Shown: piece after piece, positions 8,878 through 17,870 of the stretch | Layout of the letters: each line of letters starts with the position of its first letter | How positions within the stretch are numbered: position 1 is the stretch's first letter | The notes under the pieces: generated by a model | Seen by the model: only the letters and a program-made list of their open reading frames with translations | What the model was told of the DNA's origin: nothing | Database searches by the model: none | Origin: Alphaproteobacteria bacterium | GTDB lineage: Bacteria; Pseudomonadota; Alphaproteobacteria; Reyranellales; Reyranellaceae | Length of the DNA: 64,000 nucleotides | Direction: 5' to 3' | NCBI GenBank assembly: GCA_017308235.1 | Contig: JAFKFL010000032.1 | Location: 1 to 64,000 of the forward strand | Position numbers and translations under genes: made by a program

Positions 8878-9456
8878 ATGGCGTTGGATGCCAATCGAGT
8901 GATTCTGACCGGGGAGAACCCGTTCATCCGACTGAGCGCCAAGAACGGAGACGCGCCGACAACCAATGCCAGCTACTGGCGTATCCTGTTCTCACCTGCC
9001 GGCGCGGGTCATATCCTTCATCTCAAGAGCGAGCTCACGGACAACGTATGGCGCATCTACTCCGACAACATCGCCATGACGCGATGGCTGCAGGGCACGG
9101 TGCAGGGCATGTTGACCCCCGACCTGGCAGACCAGACGATTCCCGTCACCGATGCGAAGTTCCATCAGCCAAGCGGCGATGTGCGCGACTACTGGACCGA
9201 GCGGCTCGACAGCAGCGACGGCGAGATCGCGTTGACCTGGCACAACATTGGCGATCCGTTGCTGATTCATACCCAGCCCAACGAAGTTCCCGGCCGTCGT
9301 TACGGCCTCTCCACCGTGCTGATCCCGGCGCTGGGCGCGAGGTTGACCCGGAACGGGGTTGCCGCGGAAGGCCAGCCCTGGCCCAACGAGCGTGAGGGCC
9401 GGCCGTTCAGCACGTGTGCCCTCGCGTTCTCCGAAAGCTGGACAGAACCCAGGTAG
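8878..9456 (+). CDS. conserved-looking protein of unknown function
   Basis: 192 residues; I do not recognise a family. It has no signal peptide or membrane segment and is mixed in composition, with two tryptophan-rich stretches (NASYWRILFSPAGAGHILHL near residue 30, DVRDYWTERLDS near 100). A good GGGAG site lies 8 bases before the ATG. It ends 4 bases before the first of three peptide-type binding-protein genes, so it is probably the first gene of that operon and may act on the imported compound. The codon usage matches the neighbours. Confidence 0.7.
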   Translation: MALDANRVILTGENPFIRLSAKNGDAPTTNASYWRILFSPAGAGHILHLKSELTDNVWRIYSDNIAMTRWLQGTVQGMLTPDLADQTIPVTDAKFHQPSGDVRDYWTERLDSSDGEIALTWHNIGDPLLIHTQPNEVPGRRYGLSTVLIPALGARLTRNGVAAEGQPWPNEREGRPFSTCALAFSESWTEPR

Positions 9457-9460
9457 TCCG

Positions 9461-11080
9461 ATGACGAAGAAGCCGTCTCGCGCGGAGTTGATGGGCCAGT
9501 CGCTTCAATCCCGGCGGACTTTCATCGCGGCCGGGATGGCGAGCGTGGCCGCGCGACCGGCGTGGTCGCAGACGCCCAAGCGCGGCGGTACACTCCGTAC
9601 GATCATCAATCCTGAGCCGCCATCGCTGGTCCTGGGGATCAGCCCCTTGATCCCGACGGGGACCGTCGGCAGCAAGATCTACCAGAGCCTGTTGAGCTAT
9701 TCGTTCGATCTTAAGCCGTATCCGGTTTTGGCCAAGTCGTGGACCGCGTCGCCGGACGGGCGGGTCTACACCTTCACCTTGCAAGACAAGGTGACGTGGC
9801 ACGACGGTACGCCGTTCAGCGCCGACGACGTAATTTTTTCCACGACCAAGATGCTGCCGGAGACGAATGCCCGTTGGCGTTTCATTCTTGAGCAGTGCGA
9901 GTCGATCAAAGCGCTCGATCCGCAGACGGTGCAATTCACGCTGAAGGGACCGTTCTCGGCCTTCATCTCATCGTTCGTGAATTCGACCTGTCCGATCATG
10001 CCAGCGCACATCTATGGCGCGAACACCGACTATCGCAACAATCCGGCCAACGCGACACCCATTGGCACAGGCCCCTTCAAGTTGAAGGAGTGGAAGAAAG
10101 CCAGCTTCATCCATCTTGTGCGCTACGACGGCTATTGGGATCCGGGCAAGCCGTACCTGGACGAAGTCATCTACAGTGTCGTGCCGGACAGCGCGCAGCG
10201 CGTGGCGGCGATTGAGACCGGGCGGGTCGACCTGGTGTCGAACAACGACATCGAGTACTTCGATGTGCCGCGCTTGCGTCAGCAGAAGAACCTGACGTTC
10301 ACGACCAAGGGAACGGAGACACGGTCACTGATGTCGTGGATCGACGTCAATCTCCGGCTGCCGAAGTTCCAGGACAAGCGTTTCCGCAAGGCGATGATGC
10401 ATGCGATCGATCGGCAGTTCATTGTCGACAAGCTCTATTTCGGGCTGGGCAAGGTGGCCAACGGGCCGATCGCGACCACGACGCGGTTCCATGACGACGC
10501 AGCGATCGTCAAGTATCCCTATGACCCGAAGAAGGCGATCGCACTCCTCGACGAAATGGGGCTGAAGCCGGATGCCAAAGGCATACGCGAACGCGTAAGC
10601 ATTCTGGCGTTGCCTTACGGCGAGGTCTGGACGCGCCAGGCAGAGCTCGTGAAGCAGCTGTTTGGCAAGGTCGGCATCGAGGTGACCATCGAGACGACCG
10701 ATGCGGCTGGCTGGGCCCGGCGGAACTCCAATTGGGAGTTCGAGATGAGCTTCAACTTTCTGGGTCAGTTCATCCATCCGGCGATCGGAGTCGCGCGAGC
10801 CTACATCAGCGCCAACAGGCGCAAGGGTGTGCTGGCTTCGAATGTGGAAGGTTATTCCAATCCGAAGGTCGATGAGCTGTTCGAGCAGGGCGCGACTGCG
10901 GTGAACGATCCCGAGGCGCAGAAAGCCTACAGCGAGATCCAGCATATCATCAGCGACGAGCTGCCAGTGCTGTATCTGACGGAATTGGCATTCCCGATCT
11001 TCCAGTCGGCCGCGTTGCACGACGCAATCGTTGATGGTGACGGCGCGTCGAATGACTTCAGTCGGGCGTGGAAGAGCTGA
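9461..11080 (+). CDS. ABC transporter substrate-binding protein, family 5 (peptide/nickel type), copy 1
   Basis: 539-residue periplasmic binding protein of the DppA/OppA family. A twin-arginine-type export signal is visible: QSRRTFIAAGMASVAA followed by a cleavage-like AWSQ. The mature protein begins TPKRGGTLRTIINPEPP and carries family landmarks such as DDVIFSTTKM and LKEWKKASFIHLVRYDGYWDPG. It captures a peptide or other small ligand for the permeases encoded after the third copy. The start at 9461 gives the normal signal; a longer frame would add 34 unlikely residues overlapping the previous gene. First of three close paralogues. Confidence 0.92.
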   Translation: MTKKPSRAELMGQSLQSRRTFIAAGMASVAARPAWSQTPKRGGTLRTIINPEPPSLVLGISPLIPTGTVGSKIYQSLLSYSFDLKPYPVLAKSWTASPDGRVYTFTLQDKVTWHDGTPFSADDVIFSTTKMLPETNARWRFILEQCESIKALDPQTVQFTLKGPFSAFISSFVNSTCPIMPAHIYGANTDYRNNPANATPIGTGPFKLKEWKKASFIHLVRYDGYWDPGKPYLDEVIYSVVPDSAQRVAAIETGRVDLVSNNDIEYFDVPRLRQQKNLTFTTKGTETRSLMSWIDVNLRLPKFQDKRFRKAMMHAIDRQFIVDKLYFGLGKVANGPIATTTRFHDDAAIVKYPYDPKKAIALLDEMGLKPDAKGIRERVSILALPYGEVWTRQAELVKQLFGKVGIEVTIETTDAAGWARRNSNWEFEMSFNFLGQFIHPAIGVARAYISANRRKGVLASNVEGYSNPKVDELFEQGATAVNDPEAQKAYSEIQHIISDELPVLYLTELAFPIFQSAALHDAIVDGDGASNDFSRAWKS

Positions 11081-11134
11081 GTTTGGGAGGTTTCGTCGTC
11101 TGTTGTCTGCGGCAAGCGGGATGGGGAGGGCAAC

Positions 11135-12730
11135 ATGGACTGGTCGCGTCGAGAATTCCTGATAGGCGCGGGTGCGGCGGGAGCCGTTTCGGGCCTGTTG
11201 TCCGGAACTGCGCTGGCGCAAACGCCTAAGCGCGGCGGTACTCTGCGCTCGATTATCAATCCGGAGCCGCCGCTCATTACTCTCGGTGCGAGCCAATTGT
11301 TGCCGACCGTGACGATCGGCAGCAAATTCCACCAGGGGCTGCTACGATACAGCTTCGACCTGAAGCCTTATCCCTGCCTGGCGAAGTCGTGGACAAAGTC
11401 GGACGACGGCCTCACGTACACATTTGTCCTGCAGGACAAGGCGACATGGAACGACGGCGCGCCGTTCACCGCGGACGACGTGGTCTTCAGTACCGGAAAG
11501 CTGCTACCGCAAATCAGTGCTCGCTGGCGGCCGGCCCACGAGCACGTCGAGTCGGTCAAGGCAATCGACGCCCATACAGTACAGTTTAAGTTGAAGCATC
11601 CTTTCAACGCGTTCATCTCGGCGTTCGTCAACTCGTCCTGCCCGATCATGCCGGCGCATATCTACGACAACGGTAAGGACTTCCTGAGCAATCCCGCTAC
11701 CGCCTCGCCGATCGGCACTGGCCCGTACAAGCTGAAGGAATGGAAGAAGGGCAGCTTCATCCACCTGGTGCGCAACGATAACTATTGGGAGCCGGGCAAG
11801 CCGTACCTTGACGAGATCATTTACGACGTCGTGCCTGACAGCGCGCAGCGGGTGGCGGCGATCGAGACCGGCCGGGTCGATCTGGTGCAGAGCAATGACA
11901 TCGAATATTTCGACGTGCCGCGCCTGAAACAGCAGAAGAACCTGGTGTTCACGACCAAGGGCAACGAGACCTTGTCGCCGGTGGCGTGGATGGACATCAA
12001 TCTCCGGCTGCCGAAGTTCCAGGATAAGCGCTTCCGCAAGGCGATGATGCATGCGCTTGACCGGCAGTTCATCGTCGACAAGCTCTATTTCGGCCTCGGC
12101 AAGGTGGCCAACGGGCCGATTGCGACAACGACGAAGTTCTATGACGAGAAGGCGCTGGTGAAATATCCCTACGATCCGCAGAAAGCGATCGCGCTGATGG
12201 ACGAGATGGGGCTGAAGCCGGACGCAAAGGGTGTGCGGGAGCGCATAAGCGTCCTGGCGTTACCCTACGGTGAGGTCTGGACGCGGCAGGCGGAGCTGGT
12301 GAAGCAGCAGTTCGGCAAGGTCGGCATCGAGGTGACCATCGAGAACACCGATTCCGCCGGCTATCTGCGCCGCGATTCCAATTGGGAGTTCGAGCTGGCC
12401 TTCGACTATCTGGGGCAGTTCATCGATCCGGCGCTCGGCGTAGCACGAAGCTACCTCAGCACCAACATCCGCAAGGGTGTGTTCGCGACCAATGTCGTGG
12501 GCTACGTCAATCCAACGGTCGACGAGTTGTTTGCCAAGGCTTCGGCTGCGGCAAATGACGAAGAGGCGCAGAAGATCTACAGTCAGATCCAGCACATCAT
12601 CAGTGACGATGTTCCCGTGCTGTATCTGACCGAACTACAGTGGCCGAATTTCTACAGCACGTCGGTGCACGACGTGATCGTCGACGGCGACGGCCCGTTG
12701 AGCGACTTCAGTGGAGCATGGAAGGGCTGA
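11135..12730 (+). CDS. ABC transporter substrate-binding protein, family 5, copy 2
   Basis: 531 residues, with the Tat signal DWSRREFLIGAGAAG and a cleavage-like ALAQ before TPKRGGTLRSI. It is closely similar to the copies before and after along its whole length, with long identical stretches around DKRFRKAMMHALDRQFIVDK. A GGGGAGGG site precedes the ATG and 54 bases separate it from copy 1. The most visible changes between copies lie in loops such as the SSCPIMPAHIYDNGKD region and around residue 400, so the ligands may differ slightly. Confidence 0.92.
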   Translation: MDWSRREFLIGAGAAGAVSGLLSGTALAQTPKRGGTLRSIINPEPPLITLGASQLLPTVTIGSKFHQGLLRYSFDLKPYPCLAKSWTKSDDGLTYTFVLQDKATWNDGAPFTADDVVFSTGKLLPQISARWRPAHEHVESVKAIDAHTVQFKLKHPFNAFISAFVNSSCPIMPAHIYDNGKDFLSNPATASPIGTGPYKLKEWKKGSFIHLVRNDNYWEPGKPYLDEIIYDVVPDSAQRVAAIETGRVDLVQSNDIEYFDVPRLKQQKNLVFTTKGNETLSPVAWMDINLRLPKFQDKRFRKAMMHALDRQFIVDKLYFGLGKVANGPIATTTKFYDEKALVKYPYDPQKAIALMDEMGLKPDAKGVRERISVLALPYGEVWTRQAELVKQQFGKVGIEVTIENTDSAGYLRRDSNWEFELAFDYLGQFIDPALGVARSYLSTNIRKGVFATNVVGYVNPTVDELFAKASAAANDEEAQKIYSQIQHIISDDVPVLYLTELQWPNFYSTSVHDVIVDGDGPLSDFSGAWKG

Positions 12731-12775
12731 GTCCGGGCAGCCGCGGCAAGCGCGGCACCGGGAGGGAGGAAAAAG

Positions 12776-14371
12776 ATGGATTGGTCGCGTCGCAAGTTCC
12801 TGGCTGCCGCGAGTGCGGCAGGTGTTGTTCCAAGTCTGTTGCCCGGAAGTGCAGGGGCGCAAACGCCCAAGCGCGGCGGCACGCTGCGTACCATCATCAA
12901 CCCGGAGCCGCCGAGTCTGATCACGGCGCTGAACGTGCAGTTCCCTGTCCAGGTGGTCGGTTCGAAAATTTACCAGGGTTTGCTGCGCTACGACTTCAAC
13001 CTGAAGCCTTATCCGTGCCTGGCGAAGTCGTGGACGATATCGCCGGACGGACGGGTCTACACCTTCACCTTGCAGGACAAGGTGACATGGCACGACGGCG
13101 AGCCGTTCAGCGCCGACGACGTGGTGTTCAGCGCCGGGAAGATGCTTCCCGAAACGCATCCCCGCTGGCGGATTTCGTCCGACCGCCTGGAGTCGGTCAA
13201 GGCGCTCGATCCTCACACCGTGCAGTTCACGCTGAAGCAGCCGTTCAGCGCGTTCATTTCGACCTTCCTCTCGTTCGGCTGCCCGATGTACCCGAAGCAT
13301 ATCTACGACGGGAAGGACTACCGCACCAACCCGGCGAACAGCACGCCGATCGGCACCGGTCCGTTCAAGCTGAAGGAATGGAAGAGGGGCAGCTTCATCC
13401 ATCTGGTGCGCAACGACAACTATTGGGATCCCGGCAAGCCCTATCTGGATGAGATCATCTACGACGTTGTCCCCGATAGCGCGCAGCGCGTGGCGGCCAT
13501 CGAGACCGGCCGCACCGATCTGGTCCAGAACAACGACATCGAATATTTCGATGTGCCGCGGCTCAAGCAGCAGAAGAACCTGGTGTTCACCACCAAGGGC
13601 AACGAGGTGGTCTCGCCCATCGCCTGGATGGACATCAATCTCCGGCTGCCGAAGTTCCAGGACAAGCGTTTCCGCAAGGCAATGATGCATGCCATCGACC
13701 GGCAGTTCATCGTCGACAAGCTCTATTTTGGCCTGGGTAAGGTGGCGAATGGCCCCGTCGCGAGCACGACGCTCTTCTACGACGAGAAGGTGCTGGTGAA
13801 GTATCCCTACGATCCCAAGAAGGCCATCGAGTTGATGGACGAGATGGGCCTGAAGCCGGACGCAAAGGGCGTGCGTCAGCGCGTGAACGTCCTGGCGCTG
13901 CCCTACGGAGAGGTCTGGACGCGCCAGGCGGAGCTGGTGAAGCAGCAATTCGGCAAGGTCGGCATCGAGGTGACTATCGAGACCACCGATTCGGCCGGCT
14001 GGTTCCAGCGGGACTCCAATTGGGAGTTCGAGCTGTCGTTCAACTTCGTTGGCCAGTTCATGGATCCGGCGATTGGCGTGGCGCGCGTCTATCTTTCGTC
14101 CAATATCCGCAAGGGCGTCCTGGCGACCAACGTCGAAGGCTACATCAACCCGAAGATCGACGATCTGTTCGCTCGCGGGGCGACGGCGCCGAATGCCGAG
14201 GAGGCACAGAAGATCTACAGTGAGATCCAGCACATCCTCAGCGACGATGTGCCGGTTCTCTATCTGACCGAGCTGCAGTTCCCGACCTTCTACAATTCGG
14301 CATTCCACGATGTGGTCGTCAACAGCGACGGAACACTCGGCGACTTCGATGGAGCATGGAAAGCCACATGA
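12776..14371 (+). CDS. ABC transporter substrate-binding protein, family 5, copy 3
   Basis: 531 residues with Tat signal DWSRRKFLAAASAAG and SAGAQ before the mature TPKRGGTLRT. It is the third paralogue in tandem, closest in gene layout to copy 2 (same N-terminal DWSRR signal, same length). A GGGAGGGAGG purine run lies upstream of the ATG. Its stop overlaps the permease start as ATGA, so this copy is directly coupled to the membrane genes while the other two are spaced by 45-54 bases. Confidence 0.92.
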   Translation: MDWSRRKFLAAASAAGVVPSLLPGSAGAQTPKRGGTLRTIINPEPPSLITALNVQFPVQVVGSKIYQGLLRYDFNLKPYPCLAKSWTISPDGRVYTFTLQDKVTWHDGEPFSADDVVFSAGKMLPETHPRWRISSDRLESVKALDPHTVQFTLKQPFSAFISTFLSFGCPMYPKHIYDGKDYRTNPANSTPIGTGPFKLKEWKRGSFIHLVRNDNYWDPGKPYLDEIIYDVVPDSAQRVAAIETGRTDLVQNNDIEYFDVPRLKQQKNLVFTTKGNEVVSPIAWMDINLRLPKFQDKRFRKAMMHAIDRQFIVDKLYFGLGKVANGPVASTTLFYDEKVLVKYPYDPKKAIELMDEMGLKPDAKGVRQRVNVLALPYGEVWTRQAELVKQQFGKVGIEVTIETTDSAGWFQRDSNWEFELSFNFVGQFMDPAIGVARVYLSSNIRKGVLATNVEGYINPKIDDLFARGATAPNAEEAQKIYSEIQHILSDDVPVLYLTELQFPTFYNSAFHDVVVNSDGTLGDFDGAWKAT

Positions 14372-15357
14372 CCGGGGTATTGGCGCGCGTCGCGTTCGTG
14401 TCGCGTCGCTTGGTCAAGGCAATCGTGGTGATCTTCGCGATCATCGTGCTGAATTTCTTCTTGGTTCGCATGACGCCGGGTGACCCGGCCCTGGTGATTG
14501 CGGGTGAGGCAGGTGCGGCCGATCAGAAATTCATGGACGATCTGCGGCACGAGTTCGGGTTGGATCAGCCGCTCTGGAAGCAGCTTGCCGTGTATTTGGG
14601 GCATGTGGCTCAGGGCGACCTGGGCTTCTCCTACCGGCAGCGCCTGCCGGTGACGCAGTTGATCGCCGATCGGTTGCCGCAAACGTTGCTGCTGACGGGT
14701 ACTGCGATGGCGATCGCTCTTGCGCTCGGCATTGCTTTCGGCACCATGGCCGCGATGTATGCCGGCCGGATGGCGGATACCATGATCACGGTCCTGGCGC
14801 TGCTGGTGTTTGCGACGCCGAGCTTCTGGCTCGGATTGATGGCCATCCTGCTGTTTTCGGTGAAGCTTGACTGGCTGCCGTTGTTCGGCATGGCAACGGT
14901 GGATTCCGGCCTGCATGGCCTGGCGCTGGCGGCTGATATCGGCCGCCATCTGATCCTGCCCGCGGTCACATTGGGACTGTTCTTCGTCGCGATCTACGCT
15001 CGGCTCACGCGAGCGGCAATGCTGGAAGTGAGGGAGCTGGATTTCGTGCGAACCGCGCGGGCCAAGGGGCTCGGAGAGCGACGCGTCGTGGTGCGGCATA
15101 TCCTGCGCAATGCGCTGTTGCCCGTGGTGTCCTATGCCGGACTCCAGGCCGGCTACCTCGTCGGCGGAGCGGTGCTGATCGAGACGGTGTTCGCCTGGCC
15201 GGGCATCGGACGGCTTGCCTACGAAGCCGTCGTGGGCCGCGACTACACCGTGTTGCTCGGCGTCCTGATCATCACCTCGATCATGGTGATCGCATTCAAT
15301 GCGCTGACTGACATCGTTTACGTACTGGTTGATCCACGGATCGGATCCACGGGCTGA
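14368..15357 (+). CDS. ABC transporter permease, DppB-like
   Basis: 329-residue inner-membrane permease with about six hydrophobic segments. It has the DppB-type opening, RRLVKAIVVIFAIIVLNFFL then RMTPGDPA, and the ATPase-contact loop EVRELDFVRTARAKGLGERR near residue 220. The ATG at 14368 overlaps the previous stop (ATGA), which favours it over an in-frame ATG 12 bases upstream. It forms the membrane channel with the next gene. Confidence 0.92.
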   Translation: MTGVLARVAFVSRRLVKAIVVIFAIIVLNFFLVRMTPGDPALVIAGEAGAADQKFMDDLRHEFGLDQPLWKQLAVYLGHVAQGDLGFSYRQRLPVTQLIADRLPQTLLLTGTAMAIALALGIAFGTMAAMYAGRMADTMITVLALLVFATPSFWLGLMAILLFSVKLDWLPLFGMATVDSGLHGLALAADIGRHLILPAVTLGLFFVAIYARLTRAAMLEVRELDFVRTARAKGLGERRVVVRHILRNALLPVVSYAGLQAGYLVGGAVLIETVFAWPGIGRLAYEAVVGRDYTVLLGVLIITSIMVIAFNALTDIVYVLVDPRIGSTG

Positions 15358-15369
15358 CGGAGCGACGGA

Positions 15370-16197
15370 TTGCGTACGTTCATGCATAATCGAGGCGCTG
15401 TTGCCGGTGCGGTGGTCCTGTTGCTCGTCGTGATCATGGCCATCCTGGCACCGGTGTTCTTTCCGGCCAGTCCATGGGACATGGTCGGCGCCCCGTTGCA
15501 GCCGCCGGGCTCGCCGGACCTTCTGCTCGGCAGCGACATGCTGGGGCGCAATATTGCCTCGGGGATCGCCTATGGCGCACGCGTTTCGTTGGTGATCGGT
15601 CTCGTCTCCGCGCTGGTGGCGGTCGTGATTGGTGTCACCGTCGGGGCGCTGGCCGGTTACTTCGGCGGCATGGTCGATGATGCACTGATGCGGATCACCG
15701 AATTCTTCCAGACCATTCCCGGCTTTGTGCTGCTGATCGTGCTGGTGGCACTTTTCTCGCCGAGCGTCGTTTCCATCGTCGTGGCGATCGGCCTGGTGAG
15801 CTGGACACCGATCGCGCGCATCGTCAGGGGCGAATTCATGTCGCTCCGTACACGGGAATTCGTACAGGCGGCGATCTTGATGGGTGAGTCCAACCTGCGG
15901 ATCATTTTGCGGCAAATCCTGCCGAACGCGCTCTCTCCGGTGATCGTGTCCGGCTCGCTGCTGGTCGGCACGTCGATCCTGCTTGAATCGGCGTTGAGCT
16001 TCCTGGGGCTGGGCGATCCCAACATGATGAGCTGGGGCTACATGATCGGCGCCGCGCGCACCGTGATCAGGCTTGCGTGGTGGATGAGCGTGTTTCCAGG
16101 ACTGGCGATCGTGTTGACTGTGCTGGCCTTGAATCTCGTGGGCGATGGCCTGAACGAGGCGTTGAGTCCCCGGATGTCGCGCAAGGTGCAAGCGTGA
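15370..16197 (+). CDS. ABC transporter permease, DppC-like
   Basis: 275-residue permease of the DppC type: a single N-terminal helix (AVAGAVVLLLVVIMAILAPV), then LLGSDMLGRNIASGIAYGAR, the hallmark of this family, and the coupling loop SLRTREFVQAAILMGES. The start is taken as TTG at 15370, with GGAG 7 bases upstream; an ATG at 15382 is the alternative. It partners with the DppB-like protein. Confidence 0.91.
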   Translation: MRTFMHNRGAVAGAVVLLLVVIMAILAPVFFPASPWDMVGAPLQPPGSPDLLLGSDMLGRNIASGIAYGARVSLVIGLVSALVAVVIGVTVGALAGYFGGMVDDALMRITEFFQTIPGFVLLIVLVALFSPSVVSIVVAIGLVSWTPIARIVRGEFMSLRTREFVQAAILMGESNLRIILRQILPNALSPVIVSGSLLVGTSILLESALSFLGLGDPNMMSWGYMIGAARTVIRLAWWMSVFPGLAIVLTVLALNLVGDGLNEALSPRMSRKVQA

Positions 16198-17870
16198 GCA
16201 AGCCGCTGCTGTCGATAGAGGGACTGACCGTCGATCTTCCGGCCAGCGCAGACCGGCCGCATGCCCTCGAGGGCATGGATCTCGTCATCGGCCAACGCGA
16301 GGTGGTCTGCCTGGTGGGCGAGTCGGGGTCCGGCAAGTCGGTCACCGCGCAAGCTGTGCTCGGCCTGCTGCCGCCGGGACGGCTGACCGTCAGCGGGGGC
16401 GCGATCCACTATGGCGGCCGCGATCTGCTGAAGCTGTCGCCACTGGAGTTGCGTCGACTACGCGGTGCGCGGATTTCGATGATTTTCCAGGAGCCGATGG
16501 CGGCCCTCAACCCGGTGGTGACCGTCGGACACCAGATCGCCGAGGCGATCCGCGCGCACGAGCCGATGGGCAAGGCGGCACTGCACGACCGCATCGAGAA
16601 ACTGTTGGCGATGGTCGGTTTACCCGATCCGCCGCTGCTGCGAAAAGCCTATCCACACAATCTTTCCGGCGGACAGCGGCAACGAGTGATGATCGCGATG
16701 GCCCTGTCGCTATCGCCCGATCTCCTGATTGCCGACGAGCCGACGACGGCGCTCGATGTCACGACGCAGATGCAGATCCTGCAGCTGCTCAAGCAGATAC
16801 AGCAGCAGCGTGAGATGGGCATCCTGTTCATCACCCACGACTTTGGCGTGGTGACGGAGATCGCCGATCGCGTCGCCGTGCTGCGACAAGGCCACAAGGT
16901 GGAGGAGGGCACCACGCGCGAAGTGCTCACGGCGCCCCAGCATCCTTACACCAAGGCCCTGATCGCGGCGGTGCCGCGTCTTACGACGACCCAACGCGCC
17001 GGCATACCTGCCGATGCGCCGACCGTGCTGGGCACGAAGGGGCTCGTGAAGACCTACGGCTTGTCGGGCAATTTTTTACGGCGGTCCCGTCAGGTCCGCG
17101 CCGTTGATGGCGTGAGCATATCGATTCGCCGCGGCGAGACCCTGGGGATCGTCGGCGAGAGCGGTTCGGGCAAGTCGACGCTGGCTCGGCTGATCGTACG
17201 GCTATACAAGCCCGACGCGGGAGCGATCGATTTCCAGGGAGTCGATCTGGCGACGCTGGGGCGTGCGGATCTGCGACCCTATCGGCGTCGCGTCCAGATG
17301 GTTTTCCAGGATCCGTTCGGTTCGCTCAATCCGCGCTGGACGGTCGGCGATATCATCGCCTCCGGGCCAGTCATCCAGGGGGTGTCGAAGCAGAAAGCGC
17401 TCTCCCGGGCTGCGGAATTGCTGGAACTTGTCGGCCTCGAGCGAACGGCGCTGCCGAGATTCCCGCACGAATTCTCCGGCGGCCAGCGTCAGCGCATCGG
17501 CATTGCGCGCGCGCTTGCTGTCGAGCCGGAGCTGCTGGTGGCGGACGAACCGGTGTCGGCGCTCGACGTCTCGGTGCAGGCGCAGGTGCTGAAACTGCTC
17601 GACGACATCCGGCACCGGCTGAGCCTTGCCATGCTGCTGATCACCCACGACCTGCGCGTCGCTGCGCAGGTGTGCGACAGGATCGCGGTGATGCACCGGG
17701 GCAAGGTCGTGGAATACGGATCGACAGTCGACCTCTTCACGCGGCCGCAGCATGCCTACACGCAGCAGCTCATCGGCTCCATTCCGGGGCGAGATTGGCT
17801 GGAGGCGGAGGCGGGCCCACCAGCGGCCCGCCCGGCAGTTTCCGGATCGAAACCTACTGCAAGAACTTGA
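16194..17870 (+). CDS. ABC transporter ATP-binding protein with two fused ATPase domains (DppD-DppF type)
   Basis: 558 residues holding two complete nucleotide-binding domains in one chain, as in GsiA/YejF. Domain 1: Walker A GESGSGKSVTAQ near residue 43, signature LSGGQRQR, Walker B LLIADEPTTALD. Domain 2: Walker A GESGSGKSTLAR near residue 322, signature FSGGQRQR, Walker B LLVADEPVSALD. Oligopeptide-ATPase C-terminal segments (HPYTKALIAAVP, HAYTQQLIGSIP) follow each domain. The start is GTG at 16194, overlapping the stop of the permease (GTGA). It completes the importer. Confidence 0.94.
   Translation: MSKPLLSIEGLTVDLPASADRPHALEGMDLVIGQREVVCLVGESGSGKSVTAQAVLGLLPPGRLTVSGGAIHYGGRDLLKLSPLELRRLRGARISMIFQEPMAALNPVVTVGHQIAEAIRAHEPMGKAALHDRIEKLLAMVGLPDPPLLRKAYPHNLSGGQRQRVMIAMALSLSPDLLIADEPTTALDVTTQMQILQLLKQIQQQREMGILFITHDFGVVTEIADRVAVLRQGHKVEEGTTREVLTAPQHPYTKALIAAVPRLTTTQRAGIPADAPTVLGTKGLVKTYGLSGNFLRRSRQVRAVDGVSISIRRGETLGIVGESGSGKSTLARLIVRLYKPDAGAIDFQGVDLATLGRADLRPYRRRVQMVFQDPFGSLNPRWTVGDIIASGPVIQGVSKQKALSRAAELLELVGLERTALPRFPHEFSGGQRQRIGIARALAVEPELLVADEPVSALDVSVQAQVLKLLDDIRHRLSLAMLLITHDLRVAAQVCDRIAVMHRGKVVEYGSTVDLFTRPQHAYTQQLIGSIPGRDWLEAEAGPPAARPAVSGSKPTART

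Larger units (their letters stand above)
9461..14371 (+). repeat. tandem triplication of a binding-protein gene
   Basis: Three paralogous genes in direct orientation with near-identical DNA segments. For example the stretch beginning TCTCCGGCTGCCGAAGTTCC occurs at 10351, 12001 and 13639, i.e. at spacings of 1650 and 1638 bases, matching the gene spacing. Similarity spans the genes from the signal peptide to the C-terminus but is patchy between them. This points to two past duplications with later divergence, and provides targets for recombination. Confidence 0.85.

Noticed and set aside
12635..16191. Two very long minus-strand frames (557 and 633 codons) across the third binding protein and the permeases
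   Set aside because: Both mirror real genes codon by codon and show no motifs; typical of high-GC antisense frames.
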